From contig DATKOF010000007.1 of NCBI GenBank assembly GCA_035524795.1, positions 1 through 64,000 of the forward strand: a DNA stretch of 64,000 nt, read 5' to 3'. Each line of letters opens with the position of its first letter. Position 1 is the stretch's first letter. Origin of the DNA: DATKOF01 sp035524795. GTDB taxonomy: Bacteria > Pseudomonadota > Gammaproteobacteria > Burkholderiales > SG8-41. The position numbers were made by a program, and so were the translations under genes. Shown piece by piece: positions 37,199-44,454 of the stretch. A model generated the notes under the pieces. It was given only the letters and a program-made list of their open reading frames with translations. It was not told where the DNA came from and made no database searches.

Positions 37199-37552
37199 AT
37201 GCACAGGCTTACAGTATTCGTCGCAACGATATTGGCAGCAGCCGGCATCGCGATGGCGCCGTTTGCCGTTGCGCAAAGCGAGGCGTTGCCGGCCCCGTCT
37301 TCCCCCTCGCACAATCCAATCAAGCTCAAGCTCGAAGACTTCACCAATCCCCACAGCAGCGGCATCGTGCTTCCTCTCGACATCAACTACAGCCGCGAGA
37401 CCCGCAACGTGGTAATGCCGCTGGATGCGCAGAAACTGTGGGGCGTCGGAGTCAATCTCGACATCGGCAACGCCAGGGACTTCAACACCAACAGCGGGCT
37501 CGGCGTCGAGCTGAAGAAAACCCCTGGCGTCGTCCTGCAGCGCAATTTCTGA
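37199..37552 (+). CDS. small exported protein of unknown function
   Basis: The 117-residue product has a clear signal peptide (MHRLTVFVATILAAAGIAMA, cleavage after AVAQ). The mature part contains LKLEDFTNPHSSGIVLPLDI and ends KKTPGVVLQRNF. A terminal aromatic residue is often seen in outer-membrane proteins, but the chain is too short for a barrel. GGGAGAG lies 8 bp before the ATG at 37199. It converges on comEC with a 1-bp gap. I do not recognise the family. Confidence 0.68.
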   Translation: MHRLTVFVATILAAAGIAMAPFAVAQSEALPAPSSPSHNPIKLKLEDFTNPHSSGIVLPLDINYSRETRNVVMPLDAQKLWGVGVNLDIGNARDFNTNSGLGVELKKTPGVVLQRNF

Positions 37553-37553
37553 T

Positions 37554-39974
37554 TCAGTCGGCTTCGGCGGCCACTGACGTCAGGTCGGGGGCTTCGAGCC
37601 AGTAACGCCGGTACGCATCGCGCCACGACCGCACAACCGGCCTGCCTGCCGCGATATCCACGATTACCGCGCCATCGCGGTCGGAACGATAGATCCGGCT
37701 GCCGGTCTGCGCATACCGTTGCACGACTTCCTCCTTCGGATGGCCGAAACGATTACGGTAGCCGACCGTGAAGACCACGACATGCGGATGCACCGTGGCG
37801 ATGAACGCCGGCGTCGACGAAGTGCGGCTGCCGTGATGCGGCGCCACCAGCACGTCGGATGCGATCCGCGTTCCGTACTGTTCGAGAATTTCCCGTTCCG
37901 ACTTCGCTTCGATATCCGCCGGCAGCAGCAGGGTTCCGCCCGGCGCAGCGATCTTCAGTACGCAGCCGCGATCGTTTTCCTTCAACTTCGGCAGGGCGTA
38001 ATCGGCGCCGGACGGATGCAGCATTTCAAAACGCACGCCGTCCCATTCCCATTGCTGCCCGGCCTGGCAACGCTCGAGATGCTGCGCCCCCGCCACCGCC
38101 GGAAAATCCGGTGGAACCGAAGTGAATACCATCGCCACCGGCATCGCCTGCAGTACCGAAGCCGCGCCGCCGCTGTGGTCGTTGTCGCGATGGCTGACCA
38201 CCATTGCATCGAGTGCGCGCACGCCGGTCGCGCGCAGAAACGGTGCGATGATGCGGTTGCCGCTGTCATAGCCCGGCCCGAAGCCGGGACCGGTATCGAA
38301 AAGCAGTGCATGCCGGCTGGTCTGCGCCGCCACCGCCAGCCCCTGTCCGACGTCGAGCACGGTGATTTTCAGCGCGCCCTCCGGCAGTGACGGCGGCGCG
38401 GTCAGAAACAACGGCAGAAACCCGAACACTCCGATCCAGCGCGCCGGAAATCCGCGCGGCAGCAGCAACCACAGCGCACCGGCCATTGCAGCAACCACCG
38501 CCCACGCCGGCGGCGCATGCTGCTGCCACACTGCGGCCGGCAAAGCGCTGAGCCAGCCGAGAAAAACGCCGCACCACGACATGATCAGGTGCGCGAGCTT
38601 CAGCACCAGGTCGAACGGCAGCAGCATGCCGATCAAGGTCAGCGGCACCACCAGCAGGCTCACCACAGGAATCGCGACCGCATTCGCGAGCGGCGACACG
38701 ATCGACACCTGCTGGAACAGCGCAATCGTCAGCGGCACCAGTCCGACCGTGATCGCCCACTGCACGCGCAGCCACGCCGCCGTCCAGTTGGGCTGCGCGA
38801 TGCGTCCCGTGGACACATAAAAGATCAGCGCAACCGCGCCGAACGACAGCCAGAAACCGGCGGCATTGACCGCCCACGGGTCGATCACCAGCACCGCGAA
38901 CAGCGCCGCTGCCAGAACCACCGATGCCGGAACGACGGCGCCCGACCACAGCGCGAAGGCGATTACCGCGATCATGTATACGGTGCGCTGCGCCGGCACT
39001 TCGAATCCCGCGAGCAGCGCATAGAGCGCGGCCGCGGCAAGGCCGGCGGCGGCCGCGGCTTTCTGGGCCGGCAGCCGCAGTACGAGCCACTCGCTGCGGC
39101 GCCACAGCAGCGACACCAGCGCGAATATCAGCCCTGAAATCATCGTCACGTGCAGGCCAGAGATCGACATCAGATGATTGACGCCGGTGCGTGTGAACAC
39201 CTGCCACTGCGGCGACAGTATCGCGCGCTGGTCGCCGATCGCCAGCGCGGCCAGTACGCCCGCGTACTCGTTGCCAGCGCCCGCGTACGGTGCGCCGGGC
39301 AGCGCAGCGAGAATGCGCTGGCGCAGCGTTTCGCGCGCATATTCGATCAAATACGCGGGGCGTGCGACGAGACCGGCAATGCGCGCATGCTCCTCCTTTT
39401 CGCGCACGTAGCCGGTGGCGCGGACGCCGCGTTCCAGCAGCCACGCTTCGTAATCGAAACCGTTCGGATTCAGCGTGCCATGCGGGCGGCGCAGCCGCAC
39501 CGTGAAGCGCCAGCGTTCGCCGGCATGCAACGACGGCAGTTCGCCCGCCGCATCGCCGTGCGCGCTGCTCCACCATGACAGCGCAATATGCGCAGGCACC
39601 CGTGCCTGCGGCGTCAGCACCTGCTCGACATCGAAATCGAAGCGCATGCTGCGCTCGTACGGCTGCGGCAGACTGGCGACCACACCGACCACCGCGATAT
39701 CGCGCCCTTCCCACGCCGCCGGCAACTCATCGGCGAGCCGCTCCTGCGCGCGCCACGCCGCCCAGCCGAAACCGCAGACCGCGGCCAGCAGGCACAGCGC
39801 CAGCCGCCGCGACACACGCAGGGCAACCGGCAGCGAAACCGCACGCGGCCGCAGCAGGGCAAGCGCCGCGAAAACCGCCGGCGCGAGCAGCCAGTACCAG
39901 CCGAGCGCCGGCAACTGCGCCTGCTGCTGCAGCCACCACACTCCCAGCGCGAAAGCGATGACATTGAGCCGCAT
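37554..39974 (-). CDS. comEC: ComEC/Rec2 DNA-uptake channel protein
   Basis: The 806-residue inner-membrane protein carries imported single-stranded DNA into the cytoplasm during transformation. It has an N-terminal OB-like region, the Competence domain of about nine membrane helices (VNHLMSISGLHVTMISGLIF is the family signature) and a C-terminal metallo-beta-lactamase domain (ITVLDVGQGLAVAAQTSRHA, SHRDNDHSGG, PHHGSRTSSTPAF). All three parts are intact, so the gene should be functional. Other competence genes are not in the window. Confidence 0.92.
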   Translation of the reverse strand: MRLNVIAFALGVWWLQQQAQLPALGWYWLLAPAVFAALALLRPRAVSLPVALRVSRRLALCLLAAVCGFGWAAWRAQERLADELPAAWEGRDIAVVGVVASLPQPYERSMRFDFDVEQVLTPQARVPAHIALSWWSSAHGDAAGELPSLHAGERWRFTVRLRRPHGTLNPNGFDYEAWLLERGVRATGYVREKEEHARIAGLVARPAYLIEYARETLRQRILAALPGAPYAGAGNEYAGVLAALAIGDQRAILSPQWQVFTRTGVNHLMSISGLHVTMISGLIFALVSLLWRRSEWLVLRLPAQKAAAAAGLAAAALYALLAGFEVPAQRTVYMIAVIAFALWSGAVVPASVVLAAALFAVLVIDPWAVNAAGFWLSFGAVALIFYVSTGRIAQPNWTAAWLRVQWAITVGLVPLTIALFQQVSIVSPLANAVAIPVVSLLVVPLTLIGMLLPFDLVLKLAHLIMSWCGVFLGWLSALPAAVWQQHAPPAWAVVAAMAGALWLLLPRGFPARWIGVFGFLPLFLTAPPSLPEGALKITVLDVGQGLAVAAQTSRHALLFDTGPGFGPGYDSGNRIIAPFLRATGVRALDAMVVSHRDNDHSGGAASVLQAMPVAMVFTSVPPDFPAVAGAQHLERCQAGQQWEWDGVRFEMLHPSGADYALPKLKENDRGCVLKIAAPGGTLLLPADIEAKSEREILEQYGTRIASDVLVAPHHGSRTSSTPAFIATVHPHVVVFTVGYRNRFGHPKEEVVQRYAQTGSRIYRSDRDGAVIVDIAAGRPVVRSWRDAYRRYWLEAPDLTSVAAEAD

Positions 39975-40048
39975 CGATGAAATCCATCGCCACCAATGGC
40001 GCCGCCAATATACGATAGAATGGGCTGCTCCAGCGATTGCACCGATTC

Positions 40049-40609
40049 ATGCCGCGCAAGTTCTTCCGCAAGTATCTGCCGACGCACGAAACCATCCTGC
40101 GCAACCGCTGGATCGCGCGGTTCGGCAGTCTGCTCAGGCATCCGAACCTGTGGCACCTGAACCGGCGCTCGGTCGCCGGCGGCTTTGCGGCGGGCCTGTT
40201 CGCCGGGCTGATCCCCGGTCCGTTTCAGATGATCGGCGCCGCGGTCCTTTCGGTCATCTTCCGCATCAACCTGCCGGTCGCAGTGTTCACCACGCTCTAC
40301 ACCAATCCGGTCACCATCGTGCCGCTCTACCTTGTCGCCTACCAGATCGGCCGCTTGTTCGCGGGCGGCAGCGGCGTTTACTCCGCGCCGCCGCCGTTCA
40401 CGCTCGAACAGGGCTGGCGCGACTGGCTCTCGGACCTGCTGGCGTGGGCCGCGCACCTCGGCGAGCCGCTGCTGATCGGCGTGCCGCTGCTTGCGCTGCT
40501 GCTGGCCGTGATCGGCTATTTCGTCGTCGATCTCGGCTGGCGCTGCTATACCGTCACCGCATGGCGCACGCGCCAGCGCCGCCGCGGAAAGGCAGCATCG
40601 GCGCGATGA
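40049..40609 (+). CDS. DUF2062 membrane protein
   Basis: The 186-residue protein has a basic N-terminus (MPRKFFRKYLPTHETILRNR), the DUF2062 signature SVAGGFAAGLFAGLIPGPFQ and NLPVAVFTTLYTNPVTIVPL, and a final membrane helix. The function is unknown; the family is common in betaproteobacteria near comEC. The ATG at 40049 is preferred to an upstream TTG. Its stop overlaps the glycosylase start (ATGA), so the two are translationally coupled. Confidence 0.85.
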   Translation: MPRKFFRKYLPTHETILRNRWIARFGSLLRHPNLWHLNRRSVAGGFAAGLFAGLIPGPFQMIGAAVLSVIFRINLPVAVFTTLYTNPVTIVPLYLVAYQIGRLFAGGSGVYSAPPPFTLEQGWRDWLSDLLAWAAHLGEPLLIGVPLLALLLAVIGYFVVDLGWRCYTVTAWRTRQRRRGKAASAR

Positions 40610-41226
40610 AAACGCCGCGCTACTGGAAGCGCGCCGCGCGCGAACTGTCCGAGCGCGACGCGGTGATCCGCAAAATCGTCCTTGCCACGCCCGGCCTTGC
40701 GCTGCGCTCGCGCGGCGATGCGTTTGCGACGCTGGCGCGCGCCATCGTCGGCCAGCAGATTTCGTTGAAGGCTGCCGACAGCGTATGGCTGAAATTCAAT
40801 GGCGCGGTACACACCATAACACCGCACGCGGTCCATAAGCACAACGCGGATCTGCTGCGCGCGTGCGGCCTGTCGCAAGGCAAAGTGACCTACCTGAAAG
40901 ACCTCGCGCACCATTTCCTGGAAAAGAAACTGGCGCCCGATCGCTGGGAAGAAATGAGCGATGACGAACTGATCGCCGAGCTGACGCAGGTCAAGGGCAT
41001 CGGCCGCTGGACCGCCGAGATGTTCCTGATCTTCCATATGACGCGGCCCAATGTATTTCCGATCGCCGACCTTGGCCTGCAAAAAGCGATGAGCCTGCAT
41101 TACAACAAGGGCAAGCCGCTGTCGCAGCGGAAAATCAAGAATATCGAGCAGAACTGGCAGCCGTGGCGCTCGGTGGCGACCTGGTATATGTGGCGCAGCC
41201 TTGACCCAGTTCCGGTGGAATACTAA
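40606..41226 (+). CDS. DNA-3-methyladenine glycosylase II-type (AlkA/HhH-GPD)
   Basis: This 206-residue base-excision enzyme removes alkylated purines. It has the helix-hairpin-helix LTQVKGIGRWTAEMFLIFHM and the catalytic aspartate in NVFPIADLGLQKAM, preceded by AIVGQQISLKAADSVW. It lacks the N-terminal AlkA domain, so it belongs to the short HhH-GPD branch. It is coupled to the DUF2062 gene. GC falls sharply just after its stop, marking the edge of the foreign island. Confidence 0.9.
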   Translation: MKTPRYWKRAARELSERDAVIRKIVLATPGLALRSRGDAFATLARAIVGQQISLKAADSVWLKFNGAVHTITPHAVHKHNADLLRACGLSQGKVTYLKDLAHHFLEKKLAPDRWEEMSDDELIAELTQVKGIGRWTAEMFLIFHMTRPNVFPIADLGLQKAMSLHYNKGKPLSQRKIKNIEQNWQPWRSVATWYMWRSLDPVPVEY

Positions 41227-41365
41227 TCTTCCATCAATTATCTCGAAACCGGACAATTTGAACGCAAAATAAAAATTCCGCTTTCGGCCAAAAGCGGCCA
41301 TATCTGACACGCGGTTTTGGTGAAAATGTGAATAGGTTAATACCTGTTTGTTACGGACAAAACTT
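41227..41365. other. intergenic boundary of the AT-rich island
   Basis: CCGCTTT (41278-41284) and AAAGCGG (41291-41297) form a hairpin with a 6-nt loop. On the minus strand it is followed by AATTTTTATTTT and would end transcription coming from the island. On the plus strand there is no T tract. No gene was found. Confidence 0.45.
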
Positions 41366-42198
41366 ATGCAACGACTGAAGAAGATATTCTTCATTTCTTT
41401 GGCATTGTTTGTAAGCGTTGCTCAGGCCGAATCCGGTGTCTGGCCGAAATTGCAAAATGGGACTGATATCGCTCAGTGTAGTGAGGCTCTGAAGATCGCC
41501 AAAGCAGCATTTCAATCTGATAACTTCAGCTTATCCGATAATCCACCGATACCGGATGATTTAGGAAGTGCCATTATTTTTTCTCTGGTAGCTATATAGC
41601 GGATAGCGATTCTGTTTTTGAGAAAATACCAACACCAACGGGAATCGGCGGTGTTTTCTGGCAAAAGAAAGCGAAATATGGAATGCGATTTGTAATATTA
41701 GATGAACATCCTTCGATATATAGCGGTGAATCATATTCACTCTTTTCCATTAAGGACGAGATTACACCCGATCAATTCTTGCCTCAAAGCGGGGAGGCAA
41801 ATAATGTGAGGCAGGAGGGTGTTGCCACTCCGACTATAAACCCACTGATCGATGATGGGATTCTGCCGTTAGTATTGCAAGAAAAAAAGTCCGGGGACAT
41901 TTGGGCTATCGACCTTGGACCTACTAATGTTTATTTTAACGATTGGCAAATATATTTGGTTAATACCGAAGGAATAAAGCAGCCCTGTACAATAAATTTT
42001 CGCCCTGATGTGCATCCTGCAACAACCCTTTTGCCTAAACCGGTTCGTAAATTAGCCGATCTTCTCAGGGATACGATGGGAAAAGATGCAAACTTTGGAG
42101 TTGATGTGGAGACCACTTGGACGAATGCTCTTTTACGCCCATGGGCATTAAGTGTCCGTATATGGACTCCTCCTCGTTTGCAAGCACTCCGTTTTTAG
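41366..42198 (+). pseudogene. foreign exported-protein gene, frameshifted and truncated by the IS1111-type element
   Basis: The first frame starts at ATG 41366 with a signal peptide (MQRLKKIFFISLALFVSVAQ) and stops at 41599. A second frame runs on to 42198. The two join at a T6 run near 41577-41583: a one-base loss there explains the break, giving ...LGSAIIF then SGSYIADSDSVFEKIPTPTG. The last residues beyond 42161 are encoded by the IS inverted repeat, so the natural C-terminus is lost. The content (DLGPTNVYFNDWQIYLVN, FRPDVHPATTLLPKPVRK) matches no family I know. Base composition is far more AT-rich than its neighbours, indicating transfer. An assembly error in the T run is possible. Confidence 0.6.
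42162..42175 (+). repeat. subterminal inverted repeat of the IS1111-type element, transposase-distal end
   Basis: ATGGACTCCTCCTC here is the exact reverse complement of 43553-43566. The pair brackets the transposase and one non-coding end. Subterminal repeats of 7-17 bp are typical of the IS1111 group of IS110. Confidence 0.88.
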
Positions 42199-42450
42199 GC
42201 GTTCGGTACGACTGCTCACGTATATCCGGCCTCTAACTGGAGCATCAATTCACTGATGCATGGGCCATGATGGGCTATTCGCGCGTCGGTTCCCCATTGC
42301 TTTGACGGGCTCTGAGGCCTCGGACAATTGCGGGTTTTACCAACGCCGGTTCGACCGGTTTGCCATCAAATGGCTTGCTACGCAATCGCGATGGAAGCAC
42401 TCCTCTAACTAGGGTTACGTTTCCCTGCTACAGATGATTTGCTCTTTGGC
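42199..42450 (-). ncRNA. candidate bridge RNA of the IS1111-type element
   Basis: The non-coding end after the transposase is rich in stems on the minus strand: GCATCA/TGATGC (42242-42259), CCGGT/ACCGG (42347-42359), GCCAT/ATGGC (42362-42374) and an 8-bp stem GCGTTGGT (42339-42346) with ACCGACGC (42283-42290, one G-U). That last stem closes an internal loop. One side of the loop holds a 12-nt sequence (42293-42304, CCCATTGCTTTG on plus) identical to the DNA just outside the element at 43567-43578. The other side holds CGGACA (42321-42326, plus), which is antiparallel-related to TGTCCG in the opposite flank. This is the layout of a target-binding loop in IS110 bridge RNAs. RNA ends are unknown. 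Confidence 0.55.
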
Positions 42451-43482
42451 TCAGCCTGCCGCCAGCTCTGGCTGGTAATCCTTGCCGCTTGTCATCATCG
42501 CCCAGGCGATGCGTGCGGTCTTGTTGGCCATGGCCACTGCCGCAATGTTCGGGTGGCGGCGTGTCGCAATGCGGGTGCCCCACTGGCTTAACCGGTCATC
42601 CTTGGTCTTGGCGGTTCGAATCATGGCGCGGGCGCCGTGAACCAATAACGATCGTACATAGGCATCGCCGCGCTTGCTGATGCCTAACAGGCGGTCTTTG
42701 CCTCCTGAGCTCACTTGCTTCGGCGTCAGGCCGAGGGACGCCGCCATCTGCCGGCCGTTGGCAAACGGATGGGCATCGCCGACACTCGCCAGCAAAGCCG
42801 TGGCAATCATCGGCCCCACGCCGCGCAGTTGCTGCAGACGCTTGGCCATCGGATCGGATGCCGCAATCAGTGCCACCTCCTGATCCAGCTCTGTCACCCG
42901 ATCATTCAGCTGCTGCAGATCCTGCCACAAGCCGGCAAGAAGCCTGCGAAACCGGCTGCTCAAGCCGTTCTCCGCATCTTCCAGCCAGCAGGGGATAGCT
43001 TGGCGCAAGTGCAACCATTCTTTAGGAGCGACGATGCCATATTCCGCTGCCAGACCCCGCACCTGATTGGCCTTGGCCTTGCGCTGATCCATCAGGGCGG
43101 CGCGCACCCGATGCAGGGCCTGAATATCCTGCTGTTCGACTGTCTTCACCGGCACAAACCGCATGTGCGGCCGGCTCATCGCCTCACAAATCGCTTCTGC
43201 ATCGTTGGCGTCGTTCTTGTTGCTCTTCACATAGGGCTTCACAAACCGTGGAGCCATCAGCCTTACCGTAAAGCCTTTGGCCTGCAGCTGGCGCGCCCAA
43301 TGGTGCGCACCCCCACAGGCTTCCATTCCGATCTCGCAGTCAGGCTCGATCTTCTCCAGCAATACCCTCAGCCATTCCGCCCGATTGAGCTTCCGCCGCC
43401 ACACCGGCTTCTCGTTGCAATCCACCCCATGCACTTGAAACACGTTCTTGGCCAAATCTACTCCAACGCGGATAATCTTCAT
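42451..43482 (-). CDS. IS110-family (IS1111 group) transposase/recombinase
   Basis: The 343-residue enzyme begins MKIIRVGVDLAKNVFQVHGV, the IS1111-type RuvC-like DEDD domain whose first acidic residue is the D in GVDLAK. The second acidic motif is in IGMEACGGAHHWARQL, followed by VKSNKNDANDAEAICEA with the remaining D residues. The C-terminal Tnp2 domain has LRGVGPMIATALLASVGD and AASLGLTPKQVSSGGKDRLL with the catalytic serine region. Full length and uninterrupted, so it is probably active. It uses an RNA guide in better studied relatives. Confidence 0.92.
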   Translation of the reverse strand: MKIIRVGVDLAKNVFQVHGVDCNEKPVWRRKLNRAEWLRVLLEKIEPDCEIGMEACGGAHHWARQLQAKGFTVRLMAPRFVKPYVKSNKNDANDAEAICEAMSRPHMRFVPVKTVEQQDIQALHRVRAALMDQRKAKANQVRGLAAEYGIVAPKEWLHLRQAIPCWLEDAENGLSSRFRRLLAGLWQDLQQLNDRVTELDQEVALIAASDPMAKRLQQLRGVGPMIATALLASVGDAHPFANGRQMAASLGLTPKQVSSGGKDRLLGISKRGDAYVRSLLVHGARAMIRTAKTKDDRLSQWGTRIATRRHPNIAAVAMANKTARIAWAMMTSGKDYQPELAAG

Positions 43483-43552
43483 CTTGGACTCCTTCTCGCT
43501 CTATCGACTGGTTAATGACATTTCCAGTCTGGCACATCGATGCCGCTTAGGT

Positions 43553-43566
43553 GAGGAGGAGTCCAT
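43553..43566 (-). repeat. subterminal inverted repeat of the IS1111-type element, transposase-proximal end
   Basis: GAGGAGGAGTCCAT on the plus strand matches the reverse complement of 42162-42175 over all 14 bases. The next bases outward (43567-43578) are the 12-mer repeated in the candidate bridge RNA. Confidence 0.88.
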
Positions 43567-43704
43567 CCCATTGCTTTGGGTCGAAAGCAGGCCTTTTAAA
43601 TTTTTGTTGAAGCTGTCTAATTCATTTTTCAGAAACGGTTTATCGAACACGGCCAGTCGCTTTCGTAAGCGCAACACCCGCTCCTGCCAACAGCACTGGG
43701 CGTG
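43567..43704 (-). pseudogene. 3' remnant of a second srkA-like kinase gene
   Basis: On the minus strand 43704-43630 encodes HAQCCWQERVLRLRKRLAVF then DKPFL, which aligns with the end of the intact srkA (NTQRYWQEQVLQLREQLAAL, DESPL); about 11 of 25 residues are identical and the DNA is visibly similar around CTCCTGCCA. Upstream of this the homology is lost after a one-base shift, and downstream it runs into the IS. It is a fragment, probably left by duplication and deletion. The plus strand of the same DNA also happens to be open. Confidence 0.6.
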
Positions 43705-43759
43705 AACGCGTATCCTTCCGCTTGTTACAGTCCTGCCTGTAATTTTCGGAGCAGCGTAA

Positions 43760-43831
43760 CTAGTCGCGGGAAATAAAGTAAACCGCGAGCACGATGCAGA
43801 CTACGGTAATGGTAAGGCCAATTTCGAACAT
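43760..43831 (-). CDS. 23-residue single-pass membrane peptide
   Basis: MFEIGLTITVVCIVLAVYFI plus SRD is one hydrophobic helix with a charged end on each side. The ATG at 43831 follows an AGAGGG ribosome site by five bases, and the site overlaps the marR stop codon, so translation is coupled to marR. The length and composition resemble small membrane subunits or regulators such as CydX-like peptides, but I cannot assign a family. Confidence 0.6.
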   Translation of the reverse strand: MFEIGLTITVVCIVLAVYFISRD

Positions 43832-43842
43832 GGGAACCCTCT

Positions 43843-44391
43843 TTATTTGGTGAGCAGATCGGCGAGCGGCTCTTTCATCGACTTCCGGTCGGACGGCCGC
43901 ATCTCCTCCAGAACGCGCTTCAGCATTCGATCGAACGACACCAGAAACCCTTGCGGCAGGCGGTGCATCGTCTCGGCCAGTATGCCCCGCGCGGGCTTGG
44001 GGGCCCGCCGCAGCAGCTTCTTTCCGGCATCGGTCAGAAATAAAGTCACTACACGTTGGTCTTTACCGGACCGTTTGCGTTCAATCAGTTTTTCCCTTGC
44101 CAGCCTGTCGACCATATTGCTCACGGTCGATTGATGAAACGCCATCGCCGCCGAAAGCTCGGTAACGCGCAAGCCCGGGAATTGCCGGATTTCCCATAAC
44201 GCCCACAAGTACGCACCGCTCAGCCCACACTGTTTTTCCACCCATTTGAAATGATGCTTGGCGGAATTGATGATGAGGCGGAATTTCATCAATACGGCAA
44301 GAGCGTGTTTTCGGCGATCCTCATCAACACCATTCCCGAGGCTGATGGCGGTGGCGCGGCTTTTTCGCGGCCGTCTGTTTCTGCCCTTCAT
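43843..44391 (-). CDS. MarR-family transcriptional regulator
   Basis: The 182-residue protein has the MarR winged helix: LWALWEIRQFPGLRVTELSA, FHQSTVSNMVDRLAREKLIE and RKRSGKDQRVVTLFLTDAGK. The recognition helix and beta wing with D-Q-R are typical. A basic N-terminal extension (MKGRNRRPRKSR) precedes the domain. The ATG at 44391 is preferred; an upstream TTG at 44433 lies inside the operator. A perfect palindrome in its own promoter implies autorepression. The ligand is unknown. A small membrane peptide gene is coupled downstream. Confidence 0.87.
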   Translation of the reverse strand: MKGRNRRPRKSRATAISLGNGVDEDRRKHALAVLMKFRLIINSAKHHFKWVEKQCGLSGAYLWALWEIRQFPGLRVTELSAAMAFHQSTVSNMVDRLAREKLIERKRSGKDQRVVTLFLTDAGKKLLRRAPKPARGILAETMHRLPQGFLVSFDRMLKRVLEEMRPSDRKSMKEPLADLLTK

Positions 44392-44418
44392 GCAAAGTCG
44401 GTCTCCGATGACCTGCTT

Positions 44419-44446
44419 ATTATATTTGTACAAATATTATTTGCAA
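44419..44446 (-). promoter_or_regulatory. marR promoter with palindromic operator in the spacer
   Basis: On the minus strand TTGCAA (44441-44446) and TATAAT (44419-44424) are 16 bp apart. The perfect 16-bp palindrome ATATTTGTACAAATAT (44422-44437) covers the spacer and enters the -10 box. A dimeric MarR protein bound there would block RNA polymerase. The promoter begins 9 bp after the srkA stop. Confidence 0.8.
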
Positions 44447-44454
44447 AAATATTT

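Larger units (their letters stand above)
42162..43566 (-). mobile_element. IS1111-group (IS110-family) insertion sequence, about 1405 bp
   Basis: The element is bounded by 14-bp perfect inverted repeats (42162-42175 and 43553-43566). The transposase lies on the minus strand with 70 bp upstream and 275 bp downstream of it inside the repeats. A long non-coding end downstream of the transposase is where IS1111-group elements encode their RNA. No target-site duplication is expected. An AT dinucleotide is shared by both junctions and could be the recombination core. Boundaries may be off by a few bases. Confidence 0.85.

Noticed and set aside
30136..41270. Shared 13-mer TTGAACGCAAAAT at 30136-30148 and 41258-41270
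   Set aside because: Dozens of 13-base matches are expected by chance in 64 kb counting both strands, and the surrounding sequences do not align.
43567..43705. Plus-strand frame after the IS that, on precise excision, would continue the broken exported protein by 45 codons
   Set aside because: The frame match has a one-in-three chance, the encoded tail has no family features, and the minus strand of the same DNA shows real similarity to srkA.
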